Below are positions 35,868 through 45,781 of a stretch of DNA of 64,000 bases, one piece after another. Each line of letters starts with the position of its first letter. Within the stretch, counting starts at the first letter, position 1. The notes below the pieces were generated by a model that saw only the letters and a list, made by a program, of their open reading frames with translations, was not told where the DNA came from and did no database searches. Both the position numbers and the translations under genes were made by a program. Source of the DNA: an uncultured Dehalococcoidia bacterium (GTDB taxonomy: Bacteria; Chloroflexota; Dehalococcoidia; Bin125); contig CATQGW010000004.1 in the NCBI GenBank assembly GCA_958295515.1, forward strand, positions 62,001 to 126,000, read 5' to 3'.

Positions 35868-36922
35868 CCCCCCGCGCGAGCAACCCTCCCCCGCTCCGCG
35901 TAATAATCAACCAACGTCATCCCCGCCGTCGTGATCGGCACCGCCACAAACGCCCCCAAAATCCCCCACAGCGCCCCTCCAACCGCCACCGCGATCAGAA
36001 TGACCGCCGGATGCAGCGACACCGCCCGCCCGACGATCATCGGCGCGAGCAGGTTGCCCTCCAACTGCTGCACCGCCAACACCAGCACCCCCACCCCAAT
36101 CGCCGTCCCCGTCCCTTCCGTCGCCAGCGCCACCAGCACCGCCGCCCCCCCCGCCAGCAGCGCCCCCACCACCGGGATAAATGCGCCGAAAAAGGTCAGC
36201 ACCGCCAGCGCCAGCGCAAACGGCACCCCAATGATCAGCAGCCCAATCCCAATCAACACCGCATCAACCAGCGCCACCACCAGAATCCCCCGGAAATAGC
36301 CCCCCAGCGTCATCCAGATGCGCCCGCTCAGCGCCAGAAAATGACGCCGCCCCCCGCCCGCCAGCCGTCGCGCGATCGCCCGCTGCATCTGCTCCGCGTC
36401 TTTCACAATCAGAAACAGCAGCACGATCATCAGCACCGCCCCCGCCGCCACCTCCGCCAGCACCAGCACCCCGCTGAACAGTCCGCCCGCCAGCGTCCGT
36501 GCGTTCCCCCGCGCCGCCGTCATCACATCGTCAATCAGCTCGTTGACCCGCTCCTGCGGCACGCCCAGCGCGTTCGCCGCGCCCTCCGCCAACTCCGTAA
36601 AGCCGGTTTCAATGTCGAGATTCAGTTCTGTGAAGTCGGCCGCGACCGTCGCCGCGGTCACAGCCGCGAGCGCGACCAGCAGCAGCGCCGCGCCGCCGAC
36701 CACCACGATCGCCGCCAACGTATTCGGCCAGCCGCGCCGCAGCAGCGCCCGCTTGAGCGGCAGCAGCGCCGTCGCCAGAATCACCGCAGCCAGCAGCGGC
36801 AGGAAGATCAGCCGCAACCGCGCCGCCGCCAGACCCAGCAGAATCAGCAGCGCCGCCACCACCAACAGCCGCCACGAGAGATCGGAGAAGCTGCGCAGCC
36901 AGGCCGGACCGCTCGGCGTCAT
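35864..36922 (-). CDS. AI-2E family transporter (PerM-like)
   Basis: A 352-residue membrane protein with about eight helices: two at the N-terminus (LLVVAALLILLGLAAARLRLIFLPLLAAVIL), a cytoplasmic or periplasmic segment with ELNLDIETGF, then AAGAVLMIVLLFLIVKDAEQM and, near the end, PMIVGRAVSLHPAVILIAVAVGGALWGILGAFVAVPI, the family signature region. Members export AI-2 or other small molecules or exchange Na+/H+. The ATG overlaps the stop of the small Cys-rich gene upstream (ATGA). Confidence 0.88.
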   Translation of the reverse strand: MTPSGPAWLRSFSDLSWRLLVVAALLILLGLAAARLRLIFLPLLAAVILATALLPLKRALLRRGWPNTLAAIVVVGGAALLLVALAAVTAATVAADFTELNLDIETGFTELAEGAANALGVPQERVNELIDDVMTAARGNARTLAGGLFSGVLVLAEVAAGAVLMIVLLFLIVKDAEQMQRAIARRLAGGGRRHFLALSGRIWMTLGGYFRGILVVALVDAVLIGIGLLIIGVPFALALAVLTFFGAFIPVVGALLAGGAAVLVALATEGTGTAIGVGVLVLAVQQLEGNLLAPMIVGRAVSLHPAVILIAVAVGGALWGILGAFVAVPITTAGMTLVDYYAERGRVARAGG

Positions 36923-37122
36923 CGACTCGCCTCTTCCCGCTCAACGCCCGCGCAGACGCGCACTGGCAGCGGAGGGTACTTGGGGTAGCGCGGATCGTCC
37001 CGGTGCCGCCCGCAGAGCAGAAAACTGCTCCCGCGTCGATTCGCCACGCGCCGCGCCCACACGCATTCATCGCATAACCCCGCCGACCCGGCGCGGCGCG
37101 TTTGATCTGACGGTTGAGCCAT
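36919..37122 (-). CDS. Small conserved Cys-rich protein (probable zinc-binding)
   Basis: 67 residues. Four Cys in the order CDEC..LLC..VC, with the segment RHRDDPRYPKYPPLPV, match a small conserved family I recall from other GC-rich bacteria (C-x2-C-n-C-n-DPR(F/Y)PKYP-LPV-C), of unknown function. The coupled overlap with the AI-2E gene, the length of the frame to a clear ATG and the motif support it as a real gene. The Cys set would bind one zinc. Confidence 0.65.
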   Translation of the reverse strand: MAQPSDQTRRAGSAGLCDECVWARRVANRRGSSFLLCGRHRDDPRYPKYPPLPVRVCAGVEREEASR

Positions 37123-37189
37123 TCCTAAGCTTTAGCATGATCAGCGGTGGCGATCAGCGGCGGCGCGGCGGCGCGCCGATGGGGGTCCT

Positions 37190-37966
37190 ATGCGTCTCAC
37201 CGTGCTGGGCTCCGGGGCCGCCTGCCCCCCCGCCGGCGGCGTCTGCTCCGGCTACCTGCTCGAAGACCGCGGCTGCCGCGTCCTGCTCGATTGCGGGCAC
37301 GGCGTCGCACCCGCGCTCCTCCAGCGCCGCCCCGACGCCGACCTCGACCACATCATCATCTCCCACATGCACGCCGACCACTTCATCGACGTCATCCCCC
37401 TGCGCTTCCGCCTCACCCGCGATATGTCCGGCCTGGCCGCCCCGCGCGTCCAACTGCACCTGCCGCCCGGCGGAATCGCCACCTTCGCCGAAGTCCTCGC
37501 CGCCGTCTGCTTCCCGCCCGACTTCCTCAGCAGCGTCTTCATCATCGACGAATACGCGCCCGGTGCGGAAATCCCCCTGGGCGACGGCCTCACCGCCCGC
37601 TTCGCCGAAGGCATCCACTACATCCCCGGCTACGCCGTGCGGATCGACGGCTCCCACTCGCTCGTCTACACCGGCGACACCGCGCCCAGCGACAACATCG
37701 GCGCGCTCGCGCAGGGCGCAGACCTGATGCTCAGCGAAGCCACGCTCGACGAGCCCGAGGAAGGTCCCGTGCGCGGCCATCTGACCGCACGGCAGGCCGC
37801 CGATCTGGCCGCCGCCGCCAATGTGCAACGGCTGATCCTCACCCACTTCTGGTTCGACACCGACCGCGAAGCGGTCTGCAAGGAAGCGCAGGCGCGATTT
37901 GCCGGTACCGTCGCGGCGGCATATGACGGAATGCAGCTCGACCTCCAGGGCGCGTCGCGCCCCTGA
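37190..37966 (+). CDS. MBL-fold metallo-hydrolase (RNase Z-like group)
   Basis: A 258-residue metallo-beta-lactamase-fold enzyme. Metal ligands: HMHADHFID (HxHxDH), later YTGDTAPSDN (Asp) and ILTHFWFDTDRE (His). The start MRLTVLGSGAACPP is typical of the ribonuclease Z-like or phosphodiesterase-like subgroup. Substrate not determined. The hemin-type operon begins 19 bp after its stop, so the genes may be co-transcribed. Divergent from the small Cys-rich gene. Confidence 0.86.
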   Translation: MRLTVLGSGAACPPAGGVCSGYLLEDRGCRVLLDCGHGVAPALLQRRPDADLDHIIISHMHADHFIDVIPLRFRLTRDMSGLAAPRVQLHLPPGGIATFAEVLAAVCFPPDFLSSVFIIDEYAPGAEIPLGDGLTARFAEGIHYIPGYAVRIDGSHSLVYTGDTAPSDNIGALAQGADLMLSEATLDEPEEGPVRGHLTARQAADLAAAANVQRLILTHFWFDTDREAVCKEAQARFAGTVAAAYDGMQLDLQGASRP

Positions 37967-37985
37967 CTGCGCAGGAGCGTTCGGC

Positions 37986-39146
37986 ATGCCCATCAGCGCC
38001 CTACGGCCTGCACTCGCGCCGACTCTGATCCTCCTCATCATCCTGCTCACCGCCTGTTCCGCATCGTCCAACACTCCGCCGCCCCGGCAGCAGCAGGCTG
38101 ACCAACAAGCAGCGCAGCAGCAGCCACAGCCCGCTCCCACCGAACAGCCCCAACCGCCCGCCCGCCAACAGCAGGCCGCCCCCACCCGGCAGCAGGAACA
38201 ACAGCAAGCCCAACAGAGCGCCGCGCCCGCACAGGCTGAGCAACAGCAGATTGCGCAGCCGAGCGCCCCACAGACCCAACAGCAGACCCAGCAGCAGGTC
38301 CGGCAGCAGACCACTCAGCAACAGCCCCAACCGGACCTGCCCGCCGACCTCCGCGTCGTCGTGCTCTTCGGCGACCTCACCGAGGTCGTCTACGCCCTCG
38401 GCGCAGGCCACGTCATCGTCGGCCGCGACGCCAGCTCCATCTACCCGCCCGAAGCCGAACTGCTCCCCAACCTCGGCTTCAACCAGGAACTCTCCGCCGA
38501 AGGCGTGCTCTCGCTCGAACCCACCCTCGTCATCGGCAGCCCCACCGCCGGCCCCCCCGAAGTGCTCGAACAGATTCGCGGCGCAGGCGTCGAGGTGGTG
38601 ATCGTCGAAGACCTCTACACCTTCGACGCCCCGGCCCTGAAAATCCGCGCCATCGGTACCGCGCTCGGCCTCGAACAGCGCGCCGAGACACTCATCGCCG
38701 ATGTCGAAGCGCGAATCGACGCCGTCCTCCGCGATGTCGCCGCCCGCTACGCCGAAACACAGCAGCGACCCTCCGTGCTCTTCCTCTACGTCCGCCGCAA
38801 CGCCCCACAGCTGGTAGCCGGCGAGGACTCGCCCGCCGCCGCCATGATCGAGGCCGCCGGCGGCGCCGACGCCGGCACCCGCTCCGGCATCTACGGCTTC
38901 GCGCCGCTCACGCCCGAAGCCGTCGTCGCCGCCGATCCGGACGCGCTCCTGGTGATGCGCCGCGGCGTCGAGTCGCTCGGCGGCGTGGAAAGCCTGCGCG
39001 ACGTGCCCGGCATCGCCCAGACCCGCGCCTGGCGCGACCGCCGCGTGATCGTCATGGACGACCTCTACCTGCTCGGCTTCGGCCCCCGCCTGCCCGAAGC
39101 GCTCGCCGACCTCGCCGCCGAGATTCACCGCCTCACGGAGGAATAG
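37986..39146 (+). CDS. Hemin/cobalamin-type (TroA-fold) ABC solute-binding lipoprotein
   Basis: A 386-residue protein. The start MPISALRPALAPT has AGGAG nine bases upstream. A signal peptide ends LLTAC (Cys 23), then an exceptionally long Gln/Pro-rich linker to about residue 115. The binding domain begins LRVVVLFGDLTEVVYALGAG and includes VVGRDASSIYPPEAELLPNLGF, SLEPTLVIG and IYGFAPLTPEAVVAADPDAL, as in HmuT or BtuF. It collects hemin, cobalamin or a siderophore for the permease and ATPase encoded next. Confidence 0.85.
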   Translation: MPISALRPALAPTLILLIILLTACSASSNTPPPRQQQADQQAAQQQPQPAPTEQPQPPARQQQAAPTRQQEQQQAQQSAAPAQAEQQQIAQPSAPQTQQQTQQQVRQQTTQQQPQPDLPADLRVVVLFGDLTEVVYALGAGHVIVGRDASSIYPPEAELLPNLGFNQELSAEGVLSLEPTLVIGSPTAGPPEVLEQIRGAGVEVVIVEDLYTFDAPALKIRAIGTALGLEQRAETLIADVEARIDAVLRDVAARYAETQQRPSVLFLYVRRNAPQLVAGEDSPAAAMIEAAGGADAGTRSGIYGFAPLTPEAVVAADPDALLVMRRGVESLGGVESLRDVPGIAQTRAWRDRRVIVMDDLYLLGFGPRLPEALADLAAEIHRLTEE

Positions 39147-39151
39147 TCATC
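39137..39151 (+). promoter_or_regulatory. Ribosome-binding site followed by a possible ATC start for the hemin-type permease
   Basis: GGAGG (39137-39141), seven bases, then ATC (39149-39151), in frame with the permease and exactly eight codons before its first ATG (39173). The site overlaps the stop of the upstream SBP gene. The same arrangement, also eight codons before the usual start, occurs at livH. Confidence 0.4.
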
Positions 39152-39172
39152 GCCTCCCGACCTCTCAGCCAG

Positions 39173-40270
39173 ATGCTCGAACGCCGCGGCCAGGCCGCCG
39201 CTGCCGCAGCCGCCGCAGCCGCCGCCCCCGACGCCGTCGCGCGCGCCAAATCCCCGCTCGGCTGGGCCGTCCTCGTCGCCGGTGTCATCGCCCTGCTCGT
39301 CGCCAACCTCTCGATCGGCGCGTTCGACGTCACGCCCGGAACCATTATCGATGTGCTCCTCTTCAAGCTCGGCCTGGCCGCGCGCGGCGACTTCACACTC
39401 GCCGAGGAGTCCGTCATCTCCGTCATTCGCCTGCCACGCACCCTGATGGCCGCCGCCGTCGGCGCAGGACTCGGCATCGCCGGCGCGGCGCTCCAGGGAC
39501 TGTTCCGCAACCCGCTCGCCGAGCCCAGCCTGATCGGCGTCTCCAGCGGCGCCGCCTTCGCCGCCGCACTCGTCCTCGTGCTCGGCATCTCCGGCGCCTT
39601 CGCCCTCCCGCTCGGCGCATTCGTCGGCGGACTCCTCGTCTCCGTCCTGATCTACGCCTTCGCCCGCCGCGGCGGCGGACGCACCCAGATGGCCACCATG
39701 CTCATGACCGGCATCGCCATCAACGCCGCCCTCGGCTCCGCCATCAGCTTCCTCGTCTTCCTCGCCGACGACGCCGCCCTCCGCGACATCGCCTTCTGGC
39801 TGCTCGGCAGCCTCTCCGGCTCCGTCTGGCGGCTGGTCGTCGTCTGCGCACCGCTCATCCTCTTCGCCGCACTCGTCCTCACCCGCTACGGCGGCGCGCT
39901 CAACCTGCTCAGCCTCGGCGACGCCGAAGCGCGCCACATGGGCGTGCGCGTCGAGCGCGCCCAATTCGTCATCGTCGCCGCCGCCGCACTCGCCACCGGC
40001 GCAGGCGTCGCCGTGGCCGGTATCGTGGGCTTTGTCGGGTTGGCCGCCCCGCATATCGTGCGACTCGTGGTCGGCCCCGACCATCGCCGCCTGCTGCCGG
40101 CCAGCGCACTGGCCGGCGCGATGCTCGTCCTGGGCGCCGACCTGCTCGCGCGCACCGTCGTCGAGCCCTCCGAAATGCCCGTGGGAGTCGTCACCGCCGT
40201 GTTCGGAACGCCCATCTTCCTCCTCCTGATCGACCGCTCCCGCCGCCGCCTCGAACAGTCGGACTGGTAG
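39173..40270 (+). CDS. FecCD-type ABC transporter permease (hemin/cobalamin/siderophore)
   Basis: A permease of 365 residues from the ATG (373 if it starts at ATC 39149). After an Ala-rich start it has about nine helices with family marks: RLPRTLMAAAVGAGLGIAGAALQGLFRNPLAEPSLIGVSSGA, LLGSLSGSVWRL, FVGLAAPHIVRL and the C-terminal GTPIFLLLIDRSRRR. It forms the import channel between the SBP upstream and the ATPase downstream (starts two bases after its stop). Confidence 0.9.
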   Translation: MLERRGQAAAAAAAAAAAPDAVARAKSPLGWAVLVAGVIALLVANLSIGAFDVTPGTIIDVLLFKLGLAARGDFTLAEESVISVIRLPRTLMAAAVGAGLGIAGAALQGLFRNPLAEPSLIGVSSGAAFAAALVLVLGISGAFALPLGAFVGGLLVSVLIYAFARRGGGRTQMATMLMTGIAINAALGSAISFLVFLADDAALRDIAFWLLGSLSGSVWRLVVVCAPLILFAALVLTRYGGALNLLSLGDAEARHMGVRVERAQFVIVAAAALATGAGVAVAGIVGFVGLAAPHIVRLVVGPDHRRLLPASALAGAMLVLGADLLARTVVEPSEMPVGVVTAVFGTPIFLLLIDRSRRRLEQSDW

Positions 40271-40272
40271 CA

Positions 40273-41106
40273 ATGAACGACGCTCCCCCGCCCGCACTGC
40301 GCACCGAATCCGTCGGCTTCAGCACCGAAGGCAAGCAACTGCTGCGCGACGTCAGCCTCGCCGTCCACGGCGGCCAACTCGTCGCCATCGTCGGCCCCAA
40401 CGGCGCCGGCAAAACCACCCTCCTGCGGCTGCTGGCCGGCGACATCCAACCAGCCGACGGCCGCATCTACCTCGACGAGCGACCGCTCTCCGACTACACC
40501 CCCCGCGAGCTCGCCCGCCGCCGCGCCGTGATGCCCCAGAGCAGCCACCTCCCCTTCCTCTTCACCGCCCGCGAAGTCGTCCGCATGGGCCGCGCCCCCT
40601 GGGAGGGCGAGCGCGGCGAGCGTGAGCACGGCGCACAACTCGCCGAGCACGTGATGGGCCTCACCGCCACCCGCGAATACGCCCCACGCGCCTACCCCAC
40701 CCTCTCCGGCGGCGAACAGTCCCGCGTCACCCTCGCCCGCGTCCTCGCCCAGGAAACCCCCATCCTCGTCGTCGACGAACCCACCGCCCACCTCGACCCG
40801 CGCCATCAGCATCTGGTGCTCGAACTGCTCCATGAACTGGCCTCCGAGGGCGCAGCGATCGTCGCCGTCCTCCATGACCTCAACCTCGCCGCCGCCTACG
40901 CCGACCGCGTCGCCGTGCTCCACCGCGGCGAGCTGGTCTGCTGCGACGCGCCGCACACCGCGCTCGATCCCGACGTACTCCGCCCCGTCTTCGGCCTCGA
41001 TTTCATCTCCCAACCCCATCCCGATGGCGACCGCCCCGTCCTCATTCCGCTCCCCCGCCGCGCCCTCGCCGAGCCGACCAGCCCACACACCGGCGCAGAT
41101 ATGTAG
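40273..41106 (+). CDS. Hemin/cobalamin-type ABC transporter ATP-binding protein
   Basis: A 277-residue ATPase like HmuV or BtuD. Walker A GPNGAGKTT, Q-loop MPQSSHLPFLFTAREVV, signature LSGGEQSRVTLARVL, Walker B LVVDEPTAHLDPRH and switch His in VLHDLNLAAAYADR. RMGRAPWEGE after the Q-loop is typical of HmuV. Together with the two upstream genes it makes a complete importer. No TonB-dependent receptor is seen, as expected if there is no outer membrane. Confidence 0.9.
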   Translation: MNDAPPPALRTESVGFSTEGKQLLRDVSLAVHGGQLVAIVGPNGAGKTTLLRLLAGDIQPADGRIYLDERPLSDYTPRELARRRAVMPQSSHLPFLFTAREVVRMGRAPWEGERGEREHGAQLAEHVMGLTATREYAPRAYPTLSGGEQSRVTLARVLAQETPILVVDEPTAHLDPRHQHLVLELLHELASEGAAIVAVLHDLNLAAAYADRVAVLHRGELVCCDAPHTALDPDVLRPVFGLDFISQPHPDGDRPVLIPLPRRALAEPTSPHTGADM

Positions 41107-41162
41107 CCTCGCTTGCGCCCCCCGCAAGGCTGCAATCCTTTTTCACCATAGAACGTGGTAAA

Positions 41163-41178
41163 CTCATAAAAACATGAG
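41163..41178. promoter_or_regulatory. Palindrome upstream of sufR, candidate SufR operator
   Basis: CTCAT-AAAAAC-ATGAG, two 5-bp arms six bases apart, lies 12 bp before the sufR GTG and overlaps a possible -10 (TAAACT, 41159-41164). SufR proteins of other bacteria bind inverted repeats with short spacers before their own operon, so autoregulation is the likely role. It is the only clearly AT-rich stretch nearby. Confidence 0.5.
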
Positions 41179-41189
41179 AGGCTGAAACC

Positions 41190-41843
41190 GTGAGGCCGCG
41201 CGATACCCGCTCCGTCTTGCTCAGCAACGTGGTCGAAATGGGCGGCGCAACCGTCGCCGCCCTGAGCGGCGTCGTCGGCATCTCCGACGCCACCGTCCGT
41301 CGCCACCTCGACCGCCTCGAAGCCGAAGGGCTGCTCGAAATCGAAGCCCTGCGCCACGGGCCCGGGCGACCCGCCTACCTCTACCGCGCAACCGACGACG
41401 GCGTCCGCGCCGTCCGCGACCGCACCCCCCAGCTGGCCGAGCGCCTCCTCGCCGAAATGGTGCGCCTGCGCATCCCCCCCCAGGCCCTCTCCGACGCCCT
41501 CGCCACCCAGGTCGCCGATTCCCACCGCGCCGAAGTCCACGAGGGCGGCATCGAAGAGCGCGTCGACGACGTCGTCGAAGCGCTCAAGCCCGAAGGCATC
41601 CTCGACACCTGGGAGCGCCGCGACGACGGCATCCACCTCGTCAACAACGCCTGCCCCTACCTGGGCGCGGCAACCGCCAGCGACTGCGTCTGCGAGTCCG
41701 ACCGGCTCACCATCGAAAAGCTGCTCGGCGTCGAAGTCGAGCAAACCGGGCGACTCGCCGAAGGCGACCCCGGCTGCGAATACATCGTCCCGCTCTACCC
41801 CGTCATCCCCGAATCCAACATGCCCGAACAACAGGCGGTCTGA
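41190..41843 (+). CDS. sufR: SufR-type Fe-S-sensing transcriptional regulator
   Basis: A 217-residue regulator starting at GTG. The N-terminal winged helix (TVAALSGVVGISDATVRRHL, about 28-47) is followed by GPGRPAYLYRATDDG. The C-terminal half has three Cys spaced as in SufR: NNACPYLG, then DCVCES, and GDPGCEYIVPLYP, expected to hold a [4Fe-4S] cluster. It would repress the suf operon when clusters are plentiful. It heads the operon; sufC follows after 51 bp that contain a doubled 10-mer (CACAACCGGA at 41859 and 41869). Confidence 0.85.
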   Translation: MRPRDTRSVLLSNVVEMGGATVAALSGVVGISDATVRRHLDRLEAEGLLEIEALRHGPGRPAYLYRATDDGVRAVRDRTPQLAERLLAEMVRLRIPPQALSDALATQVADSHRAEVHEGGIEERVDDVVEALKPEGILDTWERRDDGIHLVNNACPYLGAATASDCVCESDRLTIEKLLGVEVEQTGRLAEGDPGCEYIVPLYPVIPESNMPEQQAV

Positions 41844-41894
41844 TCCAACCCAATGACCCACAACCGGACACAACCGGAAAGGCGGCGCGAGCGC

Positions 41895-42673
41895 ATGACA
41901 GCTCCGCTCTTCGCAATTGACGCACTCCGAGTGGCCGTTGACGACATCCAGATCGTCAAAGACCTCTCGCTCACCCTCCAGCCCGGCGAGGTCCATGCGA
42001 TCATGGGCCCCAACGGCTCCGGCAAAAGCACCCTCGCCAACACCCTCATGGGACACCCCCGCTACACCGTCAACGGCGGCGACATCCGCCTCAAGGGTCA
42101 AAGCCTGCTCGAACTCCCCCCCGACGAGCGCGCCCGCGCCGGCCTCTTCCTCGCCTTCCAGTACCCCACCGACGTGCCCGGCGTCTCGATGATCAACTTC
42201 CTGCGCCGCGCCATGAGCGCCCGCCGCGGCGAGGAAATCCCCGTGCGCGAATTCCGCCAGACGCTCAACCAGGTGCTCGGAGAGCTCCAAATCGATGAGC
42301 AGTTCGTCCGCCGCTATGTCAACGACGGCTTCTCCGGCGGCGAAAAGAAGCGCGCCGAAATCCTCCAACTCGGATTGCTTCAGCCCGAAGTCGCAATCAT
42401 GGACGAAACCGACTCCGGCCTCGACATCGACGCCCTCCGAATCGTCTCCGAGGGGATCAACGCCTTCCACTCCGAAGGCAACGCGATCCTCCTGATCACC
42501 CACTACCAGCGCATCCTGCACTACGTGCAGCCCGATCACGTCCACGTACTGATCGACGGCGCAATCGTCGAATCCGGCGACGCCGGCCTCGCCGAGCGGC
42601 TCGAAAAGGACGGCTACGAGCCGTTCCAGACGCTCAACCAGGAACGGTCCCGCCAGAAAGGATTGGTCACCGC

Positions 42674-42677
<4 letters not shown>
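41895..42677 (+). CDS. sufC: Fe-S cluster assembly ATPase SufC
   Basis: A 260-residue ABC-type ATPase of the SufBCD scaffold. Walker [10 protein letters not shown], signature [14 protein letters not shown], Walker [18 protein letters not shown]. The segment [19 protein letters not shown] is diagnostic for SufC. The start [10 protein letters not shown] was chosen over an earlier in-frame ATG (41853), since the earlier one adds 14 basic residues and has no binding site. Its stop overlaps the sufB start (ATGA). Confidence 0.93.
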
Positions 42678-44083
<1,406 letters not shown>

Positions 44084-44105
44084 CCCCGTACGAAAGCGTG
44101 ACCGC

Positions 44106-45467
44106 ATGAGCGAAGCCGCGCTCGCCCCCGCACCCGTCCAGGACCTCCCGGCCGCGAGGCTGGTCGATCTCGTAGACGAGATCAGCAGCGGCCTCGACGA
44201 ACCCACCTGGCTGCGCGATTGGCGGCATGCCGCCCTGCGCCGCGCGCTCGACACCCCCTGGCCCTCCGGCAAGGAAGAGGAGTGGCGGCGCACCCCGCCC
44301 GAGCGCCTGCCGCGCCGCGCCGAGTCCGCGCTGCCGCCCTCCAGCAACGGCGCGGCGCCCACACACCTCTTCGCCCCGCGCGACCGCGCCGCCCTGCTGC
44401 ATCACGTCGGCGGACGCGCGGTCAACGCCGCGCTGCGCTCCGACCTCGAAGCCGGCGGGCTGCTGCTCGCCCCCCTCTCGCAGGCCGCGCGCGAGCACCC
44501 CGCCCTGGTGCAGCGCTGGCTCGGCAGCACCCACGCCCCCGCCTTCGACCGCTACGGCGCGCTCGGCGCGGCGCTCTGGACCCAGGGCATGTTCTGCTAC
44601 GTCCCCGCCGGCCTGCAGGTCGATCACTCCGTCTTTCACCTCACCTCGCAGCCCGCCGACGGCTCCGACCTCTGGGCCTACACCCTCGTCGCCGCCGAGC
44701 GCGAGAGCGCCGTTTCCGTGATCGAGGCCGCCGCCGGTCCCGCCGACGACCTCCGCGACGACGGACGCGCCCCCTTCGTGCATCACACCGTCGAACTCGC
44801 CGCCGAAGACGCCGCCAACATCCAGTTCGCCACCGTCCAGCGCTGGAGCCAGGACACCGCCGCGCTGACCACCGCCGTCGCCGCAATCGGCCGCGACGCC
44901 CAACTGCGCTACAACTCCGTCTCGATCGGCGCAGACCTCGACAAACAGCGCATCGACCTCGAACTCGCTCAACCCGGCGGCCACGCCGATCTCCACGGCG
45001 TCTTCGCCGGGCGCGGACATCAGCACATCGAGCACATCACCCGCCAGCACCACAGCGGCCTCAACGCCAGCAGCGAATTGCTCGTGCGCGGCGTCCTCAC
45101 CGACGAGTCCCACGCCGTGCAATACGGCGTGATCCGCATCGACCCCGGCGGCCAGAAAACCTCCGCCTTCCAGACCATGCGCAACCTGCTGCTCGACGCC
45201 GGCGCGGGCGCAGACCCGATTCCCATCCTCGAAATCGAGGCTGACGACGTCAAATGCTCCCACGCCGCCGCCGTCGGTCCCGTCAGCGCCGACCAACTCT
45301 TCTACCTCCAGTCCCGCGGCATCCCGCCCGCGATCGCCGAGCGCATGGTCGTGCGCGGCTTCCTCGCCGAAGTCGTCGACGAAATCGCCGACCAACACCT
45401 GCGCGAGGTGATCGACGAGCTGATCGAAGCCCAACTGCAAATCCCCCATACGGTGGTGAGCGAATGA
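44106..45467 (+). CDS. sufD: Fe-S cluster assembly protein SufD
   Basis: A 453-residue SufD-like subunit, paralogous to SufB. It has an N-terminal helical region (LVDEISSGLDEPTWLRDWRHAAL) and the SufBD core, including HHTVELAAEDAANIQFATVQRWS, FAGRGHQHIEHITRQHH and KCSHAAAVGPVSADQLFYLQSRG. The start MSEAALAPAP (44106) is preferred to the earlier ATG inside sufB. Partner of SufB/SufC; overlaps the Rieske gene by four bases. Confidence 0.93.
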   Translation: MSEAALAPAPVQDLPAARLVDLVDEISSGLDEPTWLRDWRHAALRRALDTPWPSGKEEEWRRTPPERLPRRAESALPPSSNGAAPTHLFAPRDRAALLHHVGGRAVNAALRSDLEAGGLLLAPLSQAAREHPALVQRWLGSTHAPAFDRYGALGAALWTQGMFCYVPAGLQVDHSVFHLTSQPADGSDLWAYTLVAAERESAVSVIEAAAGPADDLRDDGRAPFVHHTVELAAEDAANIQFATVQRWSQDTAALTTAVAAIGRDAQLRYNSVSIGADLDKQRIDLELAQPGGHADLHGVFAGRGHQHIEHITRQHHSGLNASSELLVRGVLTDESHAVQYGVIRIDPGGQKTSAFQTMRNLLLDAGAGADPIPILEIEADDVKCSHAAAVGPVSADQLFYLQSRGIPPAIAERMVVRGFLAEVVDEIADQHLREVIDELIEAQLQIPHTVVSE

Positions 45468-45781
45468 GCGCCCACAAACTCGGACCGCTCGACGACCTGC
45501 CGGCCGGCTCCGCCCGCGTCGTTGAGCTCGCCGGGCGCAGCGTCGCCCTCTGCCGCGTCGCCTCCGGCGAGGTCTACGCCATCGAAAACCGCTGCACCCA
45601 CGACGACGGCCCACTCGGCGAGGGCGAACTCGAAGACAACATGATCGAATGCCCCCGCCACGGCGCGCTCTTCGATGTGACCAACGGCCAGGCGCGCACC
45701 CTGCCCGCCGTCGGCAAGGTCGCCTGCTACGCGGTCTCGATCGAGGCCGGCGAACTGCAAATTGAGTTGGACGACGCATGA
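45464..45781 (+). CDS. Rieske [2Fe-2S] ferredoxin in the suf operon
   Basis: A 105-residue Rieske-type protein like those linked to non-haem iron oxygenases and NirD. Cluster ligands: CTHDDGPLGEGEL (CxH) and CPRHGALFD (CxxH). No signal peptide, so cytoplasmic. It overlaps both sufD and sufS by four bases, so it is made with the suf proteins; it probably supplies electrons for cluster assembly, as inferred from position. Confidence 0.9.
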   Translation: MSAHKLGPLDDLPAGSARVVELAGRSVALCRVASGEVYAIENRCTHDDGPLGEGELEDNMIECPRHGALFDVTNGQARTLPAVGKVACYAVSIEAGELQIELDDA

